Shown piece by piece: positions 10,337 through 21,325 of a DNA stretch of 64,000 nucleotides (within the stretch, counting starts at the first letter, position 1; the number at the start of each line of letters is the position of its first letter). Location: assembly GCA_008729055.1 (NCBI GenBank), contig SDUX01000007.1, positions 5,749,009-5,813,008 of the forward strand. Direction: 5' to 3'. The stretch is from Pyropia haitanensis. Lineage: Eukaryota > Rhodophyta > Bangiophyceae > Bangiales > Bangiaceae. Made by a program: the position numbers and the translations under genes. Under the pieces are notes generated by a model. The model searched no databases, had not been told where the DNA came from, and saw nothing but the letters and a program-made list of their open reading frames with translations.

Positions 10337-12331
10337 TCACGCGCCCGCCGCCCGCCGGCAGAGGGTCACCCGCAGCCCCGCCGGGCGCATCGTGACGGAA
10401 TTCTCGAGCGCCACCGCCGCCGCGTCGCCGACGCGCGCCCACTCGTACCGGCGGTAGAGGACGGCCAGCACCGCCTTGGCCTCCACCGCCGCCATATTCT
10501 GGCCGGGACACGCGCGGGGGCCCGACGAGAAGGGCGCGTAGTGGGCGCGCGCCGCGCGCTGCGCGGCGGCCGCGTGGCCGCCGCCGCCGCCGCCGCCGCC
10601 GCCCGCCGCGGCGGCGGGCAGCCACCGCGCCGGGTCGTACGCGCCGGGCGACGGGTACGCGTGTGGGTTGCGGTGGGCGGGCAGGACGGGCAGGTGGATG
10701 ACGGTGCCCGCGGGGAGGACGTCCCCGTTGGACGGCAGCCGCAGGTCGGCGGCGAGCTTCCGGACCGTCCCGTTGGGCGCGGGCGGGAAGAGGCGGAGCG
10801 ACTCCTTCCACACCGCGTCGGCGTAGGGCATGGCCGCCAGGTGCGCGGCGGTGATGGGCTCGCCGGTGGGGGGGAGGGCGGCGTCCAGCTCGGCGACGAG
10901 GCGGGCCTCCACGTCGGGGTTGTCGAGCAGAGCGTGCATCGTCCATGCAATGGAGTGTGCCTGCGAGGAGACGAGAGAGGGGCGCCCCGTGGCGACAGCG
11001 CGGCCCAAGGGAGTGTGGTATGGACAGCGACACACGCACACAGTCAGACACAAGAGCAAGGCGCGACGGACGACGCTCACAAAGCGGCCGCCCAAACAAC
11101 CACAAACCAGCACCACCGTGCCGCCGCCCGCCCCAGACCAACGTACCGTCGTGTCGTAGCCGGCCATGACATAAAACAGCATATCCGCCGCCACCCGCCG
11201 GCGGTCCCCCTCGTACGCGCCCGCCGGATTGTCCAGGTCGGCGAGCATAATGTCGAGCATATCCCGCGGCGCCGCCGCCGCCGCCGACCCGTCCGCGTAC
11301 GCCGCGCGGCGGGCGGCGGCGCGGCGCTCAAACTCCGCCACAAAGTGGTCCCCGCCCGCGCGGAGCTCCGCCACCGCCCGCGCGCCGAGGAGCGTCGCCG
11401 CCGGCAGGCCGACCAGGTCGGTCGTTGCGTGGATCATGCGCAGCAGCCGCCGCTTGATCGCGTCCAGCTCCGCGTCCGTGTGCGCGTGCGAGAAGAGGAG
11501 GTGGTAGATGACGTCGACGGTGATGGTCGTCATCAGGTCGTCCACGTCCACCGGCTCGCCGGTGGCGGCCAGCGCGTCCAGGTGGGCCGCCCAGCGGGCA
11601 GGGGGCGCGGCGGCGGCGGCGCCGACGTTGCCGCCGTCGCCGCCGTCGCCGCCGCCGCCGCCGCCGCCGCGAGCGCCCCCACCCGCCGTCGCCCGTGCGG
11701 CCGGCGGCGCCACCCCCCACAGCGTCTCGTTCACCACCCGCAGCACGCACTCCGTAGTCGGGACGCCCGACAGGAACGGGTGCACAAGCCGGCGGGCGGT
11801 GCTGTGCCGCGGCTCGGCGACGATGAACAGCATGTCACGGCTGATCGCGGTGCCAAAGTGCCACAGCAGCCCGCGGTCGCGCGGCGCGTCCGCGCGGGTC
11901 GTCACGGCGCGGATGTCGGCCGGGTCGGCGAGCACCACCGCGCGGCGGCCAAACAGGTACAGCTGGTAGTTGACGCCCCACCCGACGCGCGCCTGCCACG
12001 CCACGTACGCGTGCGCGAGCGCCTTGCGCCGCGTCGCGGCGAGCAGCTGCGGCACGCGGCCGAGCAGCGGCCACTCCCCACCGTCGGTGGGGGTGGGCAA
12101 CGACGCGCCGTGTAGGCGCAGCACGTCGGTCGCGACGCGTGGCCAGACGAGGGCGGCGAGCACCGCGGCGGCGGCGGCGGCGGCGGTGATTGCCGCCCAC
12201 GCGGCGGGGTGGTCGGTGCCGGTGAGGGCGGCGGCCGCCGACGCGGCGGCGGCGGTCGTGGCGGCCACCGCGACGGCGGCGGTGGGGAGGGGGGGGAGCA
12301 GCACCAGCCGCGGCGGCGCAGCCTTTGTCAT
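10337..12331 (-). CDS. Cytochrome P450, copy 1
   Basis: A membrane-anchored cytochrome P450 monooxygenase of about 601 residues; substrate unknown. A hydrophobic Ala-rich N-terminus (about residues 10-60) would anchor it in the ER or plastid envelope. Diagnostic motifs: I-helix AGYDTT, K-helix ExxR in KESLRLFPP, a PARWLP equivalent of the PERF motif, and the heme loop FSSGPRACPGQ with the Cys thiolate ligand. One intron (10961-11146, 186 bp, donor GTACGT, acceptor CTCGCAG) interrupts the gene right after GYDTT. Splicing yields GYDTTAHSIAWTMHALLDNP, the expected I-helix continuation. The intron length is a multiple of three, so the unspliced frame also stays open. The ATG at 12331 matches the start of the paralogue at 15547. 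A Gly/Ala insertion lies near residue 195-225. The paralogue is about 1.2 kb upstream on the same strand. Confidence 0.93.
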   Translation of the reverse strand: MTKAAPPRLVLLPPLPTAAVAVAATTAAAASAAAALTGTDHPAAWAAITAAAAAAAVLAALVWPRVATDVLRLHGASLPTPTDGGEWPLLGRVPQLLAATRRKALAHAYVAWQARVGWGVNYQLYLFGRRAVVLADPADIRAVTTRADAPRDRGLLWHFGTAISRDMLFIVAEPRHSTARRLVHPFLSGVPTTECVLRVVNETLWGVAPPAARATAGGGARGGGGGGGDGGDGGNVGAAAAAPPARWAAHLDALAATGEPVDVDDLMTTITVDVIYHLLFSHAHTDAELDAIKRRLLRMIHATTDLVGLPAATLLGARAVAELRAGGDHFVAEFERRAAARRAAYADGSAAAAAPRDMLDIMLADLDNPAGAYEGDRRRVAADMLFYVMAGYDTTVRWSGAGGGTVVLVCGCLGGRFVSVVRRALLLCLTVCVCRCPYHTPLGRAVATGRPSLVSSQAHSIAWTMHALLDNPDVEARLVAELDAALPPTGEPITAAHLAAMPYADAVWKESLRLFPPAPNGTVRKLAADLRLPSNGDVLPAGTVIHLPVLPAHRNPHAYPSPGAYDPARWLPAAAAGGGGGGGGGHAAAAQRAARAHYAPFSSGPRACPGQNMAAVEAKAVLAVLYRRYEWARVGDAAAVALENSVTMRPAGLRVTLCRRAAGA

Positions 12332-12932
12332 GGTGTCGGTCGCGGGCGCCACAACAGGAGCGGGAGGAGAGGCGTGGGATGGGCGGCCGGGGGGGGGGGG
12401 GGGAAGGGGTGAGGGGCGCCGGCGCGGGACGGTGACGTCCACCCGACGCACCAAACGGCACTGCCGGTCGGGGGCGGCGGCGGTGTGGGCGGGCACAATC
12501 TCTCTCTGCCCGCCGCGGCACACCCGCGGCAACTAGTCCGCGCCGCCCCGACGGCCGGCACCCCCCCCGTCGCGGCGTGACGCCGCCAACGGCGGGCCAC
12601 ACGGGCGGCGGCCGCACCCCCCGCGGGCGCGCATCCCGCCACGTTGGGTAGCCACGGCAGCGAGTCGGGTGGAGGGCTCTGCTCGCCGCGGGCGGGCCGC
12701 GGCGTCGACCGGCCGCCCCCTCGACGGCCGCCCCCTCCTCCCCCGCGGCCGCGCCAGCCACGCCGACCGGGTGCAGGGAGACCTCGCCTCCCCGCGCGAG
12801 TCTATTGACGGCGCGCACGCCAATGACGGGTGGGTCAGGCGGGCCTGGCCACCCGAACGAGTGACACCGACGCCCCCCTCGAGATCCCTTCCACGCATCG
12901 ACGGAAGGGCGGAACGCTCATGATCCACCAAC
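12332..12932 (-). promoter_or_regulatory. 5' flank of P450 copy 1
   Basis: GC-rich upstream sequence without a gene. At the place where copy 2 has a TATA-like AATAAATAG, this copy reads CAACTAGTCCGC (about 12529-12541), so the AT-rich motif is missing. The remaining sequence is similar to that of copy 2 only in patches. Confidence 0.4.
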
Positions 12933-12984
12933 ACCAGCCAATCAGCGTCGGAGGCGCTCACTGACTACGAGCGTCTTGCACCAC
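12933..12984. promoter_or_regulatory. Conserved upstream block, copy 1
   Basis: This block contains ACCAGCCAATCAGCGTC and, starting exactly 33 bp later, TACGAGCGTCTTGCACCAC. Both are repeated with the same spacing at 16104-16155. CCAAT is embedded in the first part. It lies about 600 bp upstream of each P450 start codon. Conservation above that of the surrounding flank suggests a functional site, or simply the edge of the duplicated segment. Confidence 0.45.
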
Positions 12985-13477
12985 AAGGACGGTGCCGTCT
13001 CATAACAGGATCGTGCAATACGGGACAAAAAGCAAACGGCAGCGAACAACAGGCTCCGGCTGAACAGAAAACATTTTTTGTGGCCGTCATTTCGCGAACG
13101 AAACCCTGAACAGCGGAATATTCGTCCTGTACGTTCGGCCACGTCTCATTTTTCAATCAGCAACATTACGCCATTGCCACGTGTCTTTTGCAGAAATCGT
13201 TTAACGCAATAAATTGATACGATTCAGGCTTCTGATTGGGCGAAAGAGAAGGGCGCGCAAGCCCGCAAGGGGCCCCGCACCCGAAAAAGCAGGTTTTTTT
13301 TGAGACGGTTTAGCAGGCACTGCGCCGGGGGCGCACGGATGCGGCGTCGAAATGGCACTCCAATCGCGAGCGCGACGGGCGCTGTCCCCGCTTGGGAGAG
13401 TGGGGAGAAATAGCTGTATAGATTTGAAAACTACGCGCAACTACGCTTGCAAAATGTACGAATGACATCCTCTAGTT
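12985..13477. other. AT-richer spacer between P450 copies
   Basis: About 490 bp of distinctly lower GC with several T and A runs (for example near 13070 and 13290). It has no counterpart at the other edge of the duplication, and no credible gene or terminal repeats were found. It may be ancestral unique DNA or an insertion at the duplication joint. Confidence 0.5.
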
Positions 13478-13560
13478 CAAACGCTCGCGCCAGTGGCACC
13501 CACCGACCCTCCCGCACCGCCGGCGGCCTGAGGCTCGCCCCGCCGCCCGCCGCCCCGCGG

Positions 13561-15547
13561 TCACGCGCCCGCCGCCCGCCGGCGGAGGGTCACCCGCAGC
13601 CCCACCGGGCGCATCGTGACGGAATTCTCAAGCGCCACCGCCGCCGTGTCGCCGACGCGCGTCCACTCGTACCGGCGGTAGAGGACGGCCAGTACCGCCT
13701 TGGCCTCCACCGCCGCCATATTCTGGCCGGGACACGCGCGGGGCCCCGTCAAGAAGGGCGTGAAGTGGGCGCGCGCCGCGCGCTGCGTGGCGGCCGCGTG
13801 CCCTCCCCCGCCGGGCGCGGCGGCGGACAGCCACCGGGCCGGGTCGTACGCGCCTGGCGACGGGAACGCGTGCGGGTTGCGGTGGGCGGACAGGAGGGGC
13901 AGGTGGATGGCCGTGCCCGCGGGGAGGACGTCCCCGTTGGACGGCAGCCGCAGGTCGGTGACGAGCTTCCGGATGGTGCCGCCAGGCACGGGCGGGAAGA
14001 GGCGGAGCGACTCCTTCCACACCGCGTCGGCGTAGGGCATGGCCGCCAGGTGCGCGGCGGTGATGGGCTCGCCGGTGGGGGGGAGGGCGGCGTCCAGCTC
14101 GGCGACGAGGCGGGCCTCCACGTCGGGGTTGTCGAGCAGAGCGTGAATCGTCCATGCAATGGAGTGTGCCTGCGAGGAGACGAGAGGGGCGTCCCGTGGC
14201 GACAGCGCGGCCCAAGGGAGTGTGGCATGGACAGCGACACACGCACACAGTCAGACACAAGAGCAAGGCGCGACGGACGACGCTCACAAAGCGGCCGCCC
14301 AAACAACTGTTGAGGGAGGCACGGTCACGCCTCCGTTTCTGTTCACAACAACAACAAACCTGCACCGCCGTGCAGCCAGCCGCCCCAGACCAACGTACCG
14401 TCGTGTCGTAGCCGGCCGTGACATAAAACAGCATATCCGCCGCCACCCGCCGGCGGTCCCCCTCGTACGCGCCCGCCGGATTGTCCAGGTCGGCCAGCAT
14501 AATGTCGAGCATATCCCGCGGCGGCGCCGCCGCCGCCGACCCGTCCGCGTACGCCGCGCGGCGGGCGGCGGCGCGGCGCTCAAACTCCGCCACAAAGTGG
14601 TCCCCGCCCGCGCGGAGCTCCGCCTTTGCGCGGGCGCCGAGGAGCGTCGGTGCCGGCAGGAAAGCCAGTTTGGTCCTCGCGTGGGCCATGCGCAGCACCC
14701 GCCGCTTGATCGCGTCCAGCTCCGCGTCCGTGTGCGCGTGCGAGAAGAGGAGGTGGCAGATGACGTCGACGGTGATGGTCGTCATCAGGTCGTCCACGTC
14801 CACCGGCTCGCCCGTGGCGGCCAGCGCGTCCAGGCGGGCCGCCCAGCGGGCAGGGGGCGCGGCGGCAGCGCCGCCGCCGCCGCTGTCGCCGCGAGCGCCC
14901 CCACCCGCGCCCCCTGCAGCCTGCGGCGCCACCCCCCACAGCGCCTCGTTCACCACCCGCAGTACGCACTCGGCGGTGGGGGCGCCCGACAGGAACGGGT
15001 GCACAAGCCGGCGGGCGCTGCCGTGCCGCGGCTCTGCGACGATAAGCAGCATGTCGCGGCTGATCGCGGTGCCAAAGTGCCACAGCAGCCTCCGGTCGCG
15101 CGGCGCGTCCGCGCGGGTCGTCACGGCGCGGATGTCGGCCGGGTCGGCGAGCACCACCGCGCGGCGGCCAAACAGGTACAGCTGGTAGTTGACGCCCCAC
15201 CCGACGCGCGCCTGCCACGCCACGTACGTGTGCGCGAGCGCCTTGCGCCGCGTCGCGGCGAGCAGCTGCGGCACGCGGCCGAGCAGCGGCCACTCCCCAC
15301 CGTCGGCGGGCGTCGGCAACGACGCGCCGTGCAGGCGCAGCACGTCCGTCGCGACGCGCGGCCAGACGAGGGCGGCGAGCACCGCGGCGGCGGCGGCGGC
15401 GGCGGTGATTGCCGCCCACGCGGCGGGGTGGTCGGTGCCGGTGAGGGCGGCGGCCGCCGACGCGGCGGCGGCGGACGTGGTCGCCACCGCGACGACGGCG
15501 GTGGGGAGGGGGGGGAGCAGGACCAGCCGCGGCGGCGCCGCCTTCAT
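13561..15547 (-). CDS. Cytochrome P450, copy 2
   Basis: A paralogue of the gene at 10337-12331, encoding about 584 residues with the same architecture: Ala-rich N-terminal anchor, GYDTT I-helix, KESLRLFPP, PARWL and the heme loop FLTGPRACPGQ. The intron sits at the identical codon but is longer (14170-14398, 229 bp; donor GTACGT, acceptor CTCGCAG). Its extra bases include TTGTTGTT-like sequence. The length is not a multiple of three, so splicing is required here. Substitutions cluster in the segment encoded near 14635-14690 (for example AFLPAPTLLGARAKAE against VGLPAATLLGARAVAE), in or near substrate-recognition regions, and in shorter Gly/Ala tracts. All catalytic motifs are intact, so both copies look functional. 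The ATG at 15547 is shared with the paralogue. Confidence 0.93.
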
Positions 15548-15746
15548 GGTGCCTGCCGCGGGCGCCACAACAGGAGCGAGAGGAGAGGCGTGGGGTGGAG
15601 TGCAGGGGGGGACGTGAGGGCGGAGGAGCGGGACGGTAACGTCCACACGCAGCACCGACGGGTGCTGCCGGCCGGGAGCGGCGGCCGACTGGACGGTGGC
15701 GGCGTACGCGACCGTCTTCACTCCACGCGCCGCAACACACCCGCGG

Positions 15747-15756
15747 CTATTTATTC
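15747..15756 (-). promoter_or_regulatory. TATA-like element of P450 copy 2
   Basis: On the minus strand this reads GAATAAATAG, about 200 bp upstream of the ATG at 15547, in otherwise GC-saturated flank. The aligned place in copy 1 lacks it. The spacing resembles that of the TATAAATA upstream of the phosphatase gene. Confidence 0.35.
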
Positions 15757-16103
15757 GTCTGGCGCCGACGGTCACCAGCCCGCGTCGCGACGCGACGCCG
15801 CCGACGGCGGCACACGCGGGCGGCGGCCGCACCCCTCGCTGGTGCGCATCCCGCCGCGTCTGGTACGGCAGCGAGTCGGGTGGAGGGGTCGGCACGCCGC
15901 GGGCGGGCCGCGCCCTCGACCGGCCGCCCCCTCGACGGCTGCCCCCCCCTCCTCCCCCGTGGCCACGCCGACCACGCCGAGAGCGCAGGATGACTTTGCC
16001 TCCGCGCTCCGACGACGAGCCGGCCGTGCCGGCGTGGCAACTCCCCCACGAGATCCCGTCCACGCCTATGGACGGATGGGTGCAACACGCCTGATCTGCG
16101 CGT

Positions 16104-16155
16104 ACCAGCCAATCAGCGTCAGAGGCGGTGGTTGTGTACGAGCGTCTTGCACCAC
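16104..16155. promoter_or_regulatory. Conserved upstream block, copy 2
   Basis: This carries the same two sub-blocks as 12933-12984 (ACCAGCCAATCAGCGTC, then TACGAGCGTCTTGCACCAC), again with starts 33 bp apart. Here it lies between two divergent genes, about 560 bp from the P450 start and 390 bp from the RCC1 start. Confidence 0.45.
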
Positions 16156-16505
16156 TCGGTCGGTACCCTATGGTACGGTCGCCATTCCGCGGCCACCCGC
16201 GGAGTCGGTACATAGGTACGGTCGGGAGCGGCGCGTATGGTTCGCGCGGTCGGCAAGGCGCGCCCGACATCGACGCCCATTCCCCCGGTCGGCGCGCCCC
16301 GCCCACGGCACGCCGGCGCCCCGCCGCGGCGGTCGGGTCGGCCGCGGCGCGCCCGCGGGCACCCGCCGCGCCCGCGTGTCCCGCGGCGCGGGCGGCGGCG
16401 CGCCCCGCGCGGGCCGCGCCGCCAGCGGCGGCGCCGACCCCGCCGCACCGGCCGCCGCCGTGCGCTCGACGCGGGCGGCCGGTCGGCTGTCCCCCCGCGC
16501 GTCCC

Positions 16506-16536
<31 letters not shown>

Positions 16537-16545
16537 GCGCCGCGG

Positions 16546-17937
16546 ATGGCGGCCGCCACGCCGCGGCGCCGCGTGTTTGCGTTTGGGTGGAACGCGTTCC
16601 ACCAGCTGGGCGGCGGCGGCGGTAGTGGTGGTGGTGGTGGTGGTGGTGGTGGTAGTGGTGGTGGTGGTGGTGGTGGTGGTGGCGGTGGTGTTGGCGCCGC
16701 CCCGCTCGGGGTGGCTGCGGCGGCCACGGACTTTGCGGCGGTGCCCGTGGAGGTGGCTCTGCCGGTCGAGGCCGCCGCGATTGGCGCCGGCCACTACACC
16801 TCGTACGCGGTGGGCGTGGATGGTACGGGCTGGTGGGGCAGCGGGGGCGGGCGGCGGTGGTAGGGGGGGGGGGGAGGTGCTTGGGAGAGTGCCGGTGAGG
16901 GGGCTCGATTGGCTGGCTGGTAGCTCCGCCTGGGAGGCGGGGTGAGCAGTCGTTTGGTGTGCGTTGGTCTGGGGCGCCAACTCACGCGCACTTTCTTGGT
17001 GGTGCTGTTTCTTGTTGTGCGGGTGACTGTGGTGCGTGGCGCGGTGTCGGGACTGTACAGGAGGTAAGGGCCCCCCGTCTTGGTCATCGTGGTGTATACC
17101 CGTGCTGGTCCCGCCTCTGCCGTACGTACGGCGTGCGCTGGTTTGCCCGCCCGGTTTTCTCGCTCGCTGTTGTTGTTTGCCCTGACCAGGCCCCTCTCTA
17201 ACGGATGCGCGTCTCCCACGCCGCCTGTGCCTCCACCCCGTTCCCCCGCTTTGCCCCCGGCGGTGCGGCAGACATTTACGCCTGGGGCCGCGCCACCGCC
17301 GGCCAGGCCCTCCCCGACCGCCGCGTGCCGACGGTCCCGACACCCACGCGCGTCCCCCCGCCCCCCGGCCTGGCCAAGCCCGCCGCCGCCCCCCTCGCCG
17401 TCACGGGCAGTGGCGTCGCGGCGTTTGCGGTGACCGCCGCGGGGGAGCTCACCGCGTGGGGCACCTCCGCGCGGGGGCAGCTCGGCGCGGGGCCCGCGTG
17501 CCGGTCCACCCCGGCCACCCCCGCCGGGGTGCCGTTTGTGTTGCCCCCCCCCCGCCGCCGCCGCCGCCGCCGTCGCCGCCGCCGTCATTGTCGCCGGCGG
17601 GCGCGCCGTGGACGGCGGTCGCGGCGGGCTGGGGCCACGCCGCCGCCGTCGACGCCGCCGGCGGGCTGTGCACGTGGGGCCACGACGGGGACGGGCAGCT
17701 GGGGCGGCCGGCGCCGACCGCGGCCGCCCGGTGCGTGCCGGCCCCCGTACCCGCGCCGACGGGCGCTGCGCGTGGCGGGTGGGTGCGCGTCGCGGCGGGG
17801 ATGGACCACACGGTCGGCCTGGACGCGGCGGGGGGGGTCCACACGTGGGGGTGCGACGCGCACGGGGAGGCGGGCCACCCGCCGCGGGCGCGCCACCGGG
17901 GGGGGGGGGGGGCGGCTGGCACCGCCCGTGGAGCGGC

Positions 17938-17978
<41 letters not shown>

Positions 17979-18975
17979 ATGACGCGGCCACCGCCGACGG
18001 GGACGACGCGGCCGCCGCCGCCGTTGGAGGCGGCCGCGGTGCGGTGGGCGGCGGCGGCCCATCGCCGCCGGCCGCCGCGTCTTCCGCGTCACGCCCGCGG
18101 CGGCTGGCCGGCCTGCCGCCCATCACGGCCATCGCGGCCGGCTTTGCGCACACCCTCCTCGCCGCCGCGCCGGCGGCGGGCGGCGGCATCTGGGCGTGTG
18201 GGTGGGACGGCGACGGGCAGCTGGGGCTGGGGCGGCGCCCCCGCGGCGCCGCGGCCGACGCGGCCGCCGCTGGCGCCGACGCGGGAGCTGGCGGCACGGC
18301 CGCCGCGGCCGACGACTGTGTGACGGCGCCGACGCTGGTGCCCGCGAGCGCGGGGGTGGGGGTGGCGCGCCTCGCGGCGGGCCGCATCCACTCGGCGGCG
18401 GTGACCGACGACGGGCGGCTATTCACGTGGGGGGGGGGGCTCCACGGGCGGCTCGGGCTGGATGACTTTGCCAGGTACGCGGCTGGCGGGAGCGGGGGGG
18501 GGGGGGGGTGGCGGCAACGGGGGAGGTGGATAGGGAGGGGGGGGGGGGTGGACGGAGGCGGGGTTGGTACTCGCCAGTGTTGGCGGCGAGCGCTGGCGCG
18601 CTGGGTTGAGCTGCGGCGCCCGCTGGGCCGGCGAGGGGGCTTCCTGCATCCGCACGGGGAGGCGGGCTCGACGGTCACGACCTGCTGCCGTGGCTGGGTT
18701 GTGCGCGAGGGGGTGCCGCGACTGACACTGCCGCGGCTTTGCTGGCACTGTGCCCCCACGTTGCTCGTCTGTGTCTTTGGCGGTACTCTTGTCGCGGTTG
18801 CTGGGTGCTGCGGGACCCGACTGGTCGTGCTGCCGGCGCTGTATGTGGGGCTGGCTGCCGCCGCAGCATGTCCGAGCCGTGTGAGGTGCAATTCTTTGCA
18901 GACGAGGGGCTCCGCGTGCTGGACATTGCGTGCGGGCTGGACCATACGCTGGTGCTCGCGGAGGAGCTGCCCTGA
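16546..18975 (+). CDS. RCC1-repeat beta-propeller protein
   Basis: An RCC1/UVR8-type seven-repeat protein. Family members act as Ran guanine-nucleotide exchange factors, UV-B receptors or scaffolds; which role applies here cannot be told. Seven repeat signatures are visible: VFAFGWNAFHQLG, IYAWGRATAGQAL, LTAWGTSARGQLG, LCTWGHDGDGQLG, VHTWGCDAHGEAG, IWACGWDGDGQLG and LFTWGGGLHGRLG, enough for a closed propeller. Intron 1 is 16823-17271 (donor GTACGG, acceptor GCGGCAG; joins GVD to DIYAWG). Intron 2 is 18475-18866 (donor GTACGC, acceptor CCGCAG; joins DDFA to SMSEPCEV). Between repeats 3 and 4 the reading phase changes at a run of ten C (about 17543-17552), so either the base count is wrong or a short intron was missed. 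Poly-Gly inserts occur near 16615-16690 and 17898-17985. The last exon ends GLDHTLVLAEELP. The start is taken at ATG 16546, immediately before repeat 1. Confidence 0.85.
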
Positions 18976-19234
18976 TGTCGGCAGGCGCTTTTTGGGGCGT
19001 TGTTGGTGCCTTGACGATGGCCGGCTGGCGTGACGAGCAGAGCGGCAGCTGCTGTTTGGCAGCTGGGCCCACTGCCTGACGCACCGCCCCTGCCGAGGCA
19101 CCCGACTGACCCACGGAGCGTGTGCAAAAGAGAGGACTTGTTGACAAGAGATACGCACAACACGAAGCACATATGTACACGCGCGAGGAGACCCGCCGCA
19201 CTTCCTACCCACACGCACACCTCGGGCCGGCACA
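18976..19234. other. Convergent 3' intergenic spacer
   Basis: About 260 bp between the RCC1 gene (+) and the membrane-protein gene (-). No feature was recognised. Confidence 0.5.
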
Positions 19235-20323
19235 TCATGACTGCTCCTCTTGCAACACGGTCGGCGCGGCGGCGGCGGCCGCCCCCCCCGTCAGGCGACG
19301 GCCCGGCGACAGCAGCTCTGGCAGGCCATTCATGGCCACGTACGAGCCGACCAGCGACAGCAGGCTGCACACGCAGAGGAAGGCGCCGAGCAGCCGCTCC
19401 CACGTGACCACCATCACCGCCTTCTCCGCCCGCGCCAGCGCGGGTAGCATCGACCGCGGGGTGAGGATCCGCTCCACCGCGGGCGTGCTGAACGTGGCCC
19501 GCCGGGAGGAGCCGCCCTTGACCGGCCGGCCGCTCTCCACCTCCACGTCCGAGCCGCTCGCCCATCGGCCATCCCCATCGTCGGTGTGGGCGTACGCCCG
19601 CTGCGCGTTGGAGAGCGTGCTGCCCGACCGCCGCGGGCCGCCGCCACCACCCCCCCGGCCGCCACCGACGCCACCGCGGCGGCCGCCGCTGCTACCCTCC
19701 AGCTCGCTGCCGGTGCTGTAGTCGCTGCCCAACAGGTCGTCCTTTTCGTACGCCGTCACGCTGCTGCCGTCCCCAAACTGCTCCCCGTCGGTGCTGTACA
19801 CGTAGCGCCCGTCCGAGCTCGTCACGCTATCCGTGTACGAGTACCCGCTGGTGCTCGCGCCCGACGAGTAGCTACCGCTGCTGACAAATGCCAGCGGGCG
19901 GTCCGCGCCGGGCGCTTGCACCACCTCCCGCAGCTTGGACCGGGGGGGCTTGAGGCCGTACCGCGACCCGCCCACGCGCTCGTCGTCCGACGGCGTGCCC
20001 TTCCAGTGGCTACCCTTGGACGAGCTCCGCTGCAGCTGGGCCGCCCTCGCGCGGGAGGAGCCGCGGCCAAAGGCGTAGCTTTGGCTGCCGCACACGCCCC
20101 TGCCCCGGACGCTGTCGTTGCTCCCCACGCTCCGGCTGGCGCGGAGGGCGGCGGCACGGCTGCCGGGCCGCTCCCGCCGTGACGCCTGCTCCTCCGTCCC
20201 AGCCTCCGCGTCGACCGACAGCATGCGGAGGACGAGCGGGATCACGCCGACGGCGTCGAGGACGCCGACGAGGAAGAGGAGGCCTGCACAAACGGCAAAG
20301 GCCGCCTGCGCAGAGACCGGCAT
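19235..20323 (-). CDS. Two-pass membrane protein, Ser-rich, unknown
   Basis: An intronless frame of 362 residues that I do not recognise. A hydrophobic segment near residues 6-35 (AFAVCAGLLFLVGVLDAVGV and onward) and another near the C-terminus (LLGAFLCVCSLLSLVGSYVA) predict two membrane spans. They flank a soluble loop of about 270 residues rich in Ser, Gly, Tyr and acidic residues (SYSSGASTSGYSYTDSVTSS), likely heavily phosphorylated or disordered. I start at the ATG 20321-20323 because it places the first membrane span at the N-terminus; the frame is open upstream but Pro/Arg-biased. The balanced amino-acid composition and clear hydrophobic segments argue that it is a real gene. It is divergent from the cyclophilin gene and convergent with RCC1. 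Confidence 0.7.
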   Translation of the reverse strand: MPVSAQAAFAVCAGLLFLVGVLDAVGVIPLVLRMLSVDAEAGTEEQASRRERPGSRAAALRASRSVGSNDSVRGRGVCGSQSYAFGRGSSRARAAQLQRSSSKGSHWKGTPSDDERVGGSRYGLKPPRSKLREVVQAPGADRPLAFVSSGSYSSGASTSGYSYTDSVTSSDGRYVYSTDGEQFGDGSSVTAYEKDDLLGSDYSTGSELEGSSGGRRGGVGGGRGGGGGGPRRSGSTLSNAQRAYAHTDDGDGRWASGSDVEVESGRPVKGGSSRRATFSTPAVERILTPRSMLPALARAEKAVMVVTWERLLGAFLCVCSLLSLVGSYVAMNGLPELLSPGRRLTGGAAAAAAPTVLQEEQS

Positions 20324-21325
20324 GGCCAGAGGGGGCGGCACCGAGCGCGAGCGCCGCTGCTCGCGCCCAGGGTGCCAGGCCAGGGCGGGGGGGGTGAGGG
20401 GAGCGGGAAAGGTGAGAAACGGGGGTGGCGGGGTGGTGGGGGTGGGTGTGGAGGAGCGTGGCCGGGCAGGCCAACGCCGCCGCCACAACCGAGCGTCGGC
20501 CGCGGCGAAGAGCGGCGGTGACCACCAGGGGGATGGCACGGGGTCAAGCCACTCGACAGGTCCGCCGCTGCCCTCCACATAACCCCCCCCCGCCTTCGTC
20601 TCCCCTCCGCGCCTACCTGCGCCCGGGCACGGGGCCGCACGGCACTACCAAGAATACCACCACCACGGCTGTCGCGACTAGAAGCGGGACAGGCGAGCGG
20701 ACGAGCCCGTGGATGGGGCTGCGTTTATGACTGGCCACGCCAGAGCCCCGTGCTGCGGTGTCGCCTCTGGTGGTGACCAGCTGGTGACCAGCCCGGCGGC
20801 CGAACTGCTCCGCCCTCAGTCGCTTGCGGACCGCCATACGCTCTGACGGCAGTCGAATTCAAAGCTGCACGGAAATTCAAGTAAGCCAACAGACAGTACT
20901 TCTATTCTGCAAGTCGAGGGCAGAGATCAAGTGTATTTAACTGGATTCTGTATGCTGGCTTGACCTGACAGGGGCTACCTTACACTTTTTTCATACTGCA
21001 CTACTGGCACTGTCAGCCTAACCGTGAGCAGGCACGTTGTTGTGTGTCATCCAGACGGGCACCGTTAGGCGTCGCGTGCGTTCCCCTGTCGGCACTGGTC
21101 CAGTCGGTCGCAGCCTGCGTCGGGTGCGCCTCGCTCGCCGCACGTCTCCCGTCGCGGCGGCGGTCGGGCGCGGATGCCCCCACAGCCGTCGGGACAACCG
21201 TCCTGGCTGGCACGAGCAGCGACCCTCTGACCGTCTCTCATCTGCCCGCCGACTGCCTTGCCTTTTGAACAGCCGCCTCCCGTTTCCCTGTCGTTGGCGT
21301 CGCTGTCTGCATCACCGGGACCGCC
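20324..21325. promoter_or_regulatory. Divergent intergenic region
   Basis: About 1 kb between the minus-strand membrane protein and the plus-strand cyclophilin. GC falls markedly at 20840-21030, with AT-rich words such as GTGTATTTAAC near 20931. It presumably holds both promoters; no individual site is convincing. Confidence 0.4.

Larger units (their letters stand above)
10247..12984. repeat. Tandem duplication unit, copy 1 (P450 cassette)
   Basis: This segment of about 2.7 kb is closely similar to 13478-16155 over the P450 gene, its 3' end and parts of its upstream region. The left boundary is visible where AACGCTCGCG and then CACCGACCCTCCCGC begin in both copies. The right boundary is at the shared TACGAGCGTCTTGCACCAC block. 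Coding and intron splice positions correspond exactly. Confidence 0.85.
13478..16155. repeat. Tandem duplication unit, copy 2 (P450 cassette)
   Basis: This is the second copy of the unit at 10247-12984, in the same orientation. Differences are mainly shortened Gly/Ala repeats in the coding region, a longer intron and a diverged proximal promoter. Confidence 0.85.
15548..16545. promoter_or_regulatory. Divergent intergenic region, P450-2 / RCC1
   Basis: This separates the minus-strand P450 copy 2 from the plus-strand RCC1 gene and probably contains both promoters. It includes the TATA-like site at 15747-15756 and the conserved block at 16104-16155. The plus frame upstream of 16546 is open to 16237 but encodes only Arg/Pro/Gly-biased sequence, so it is not taken as coding. 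Confidence 0.45.
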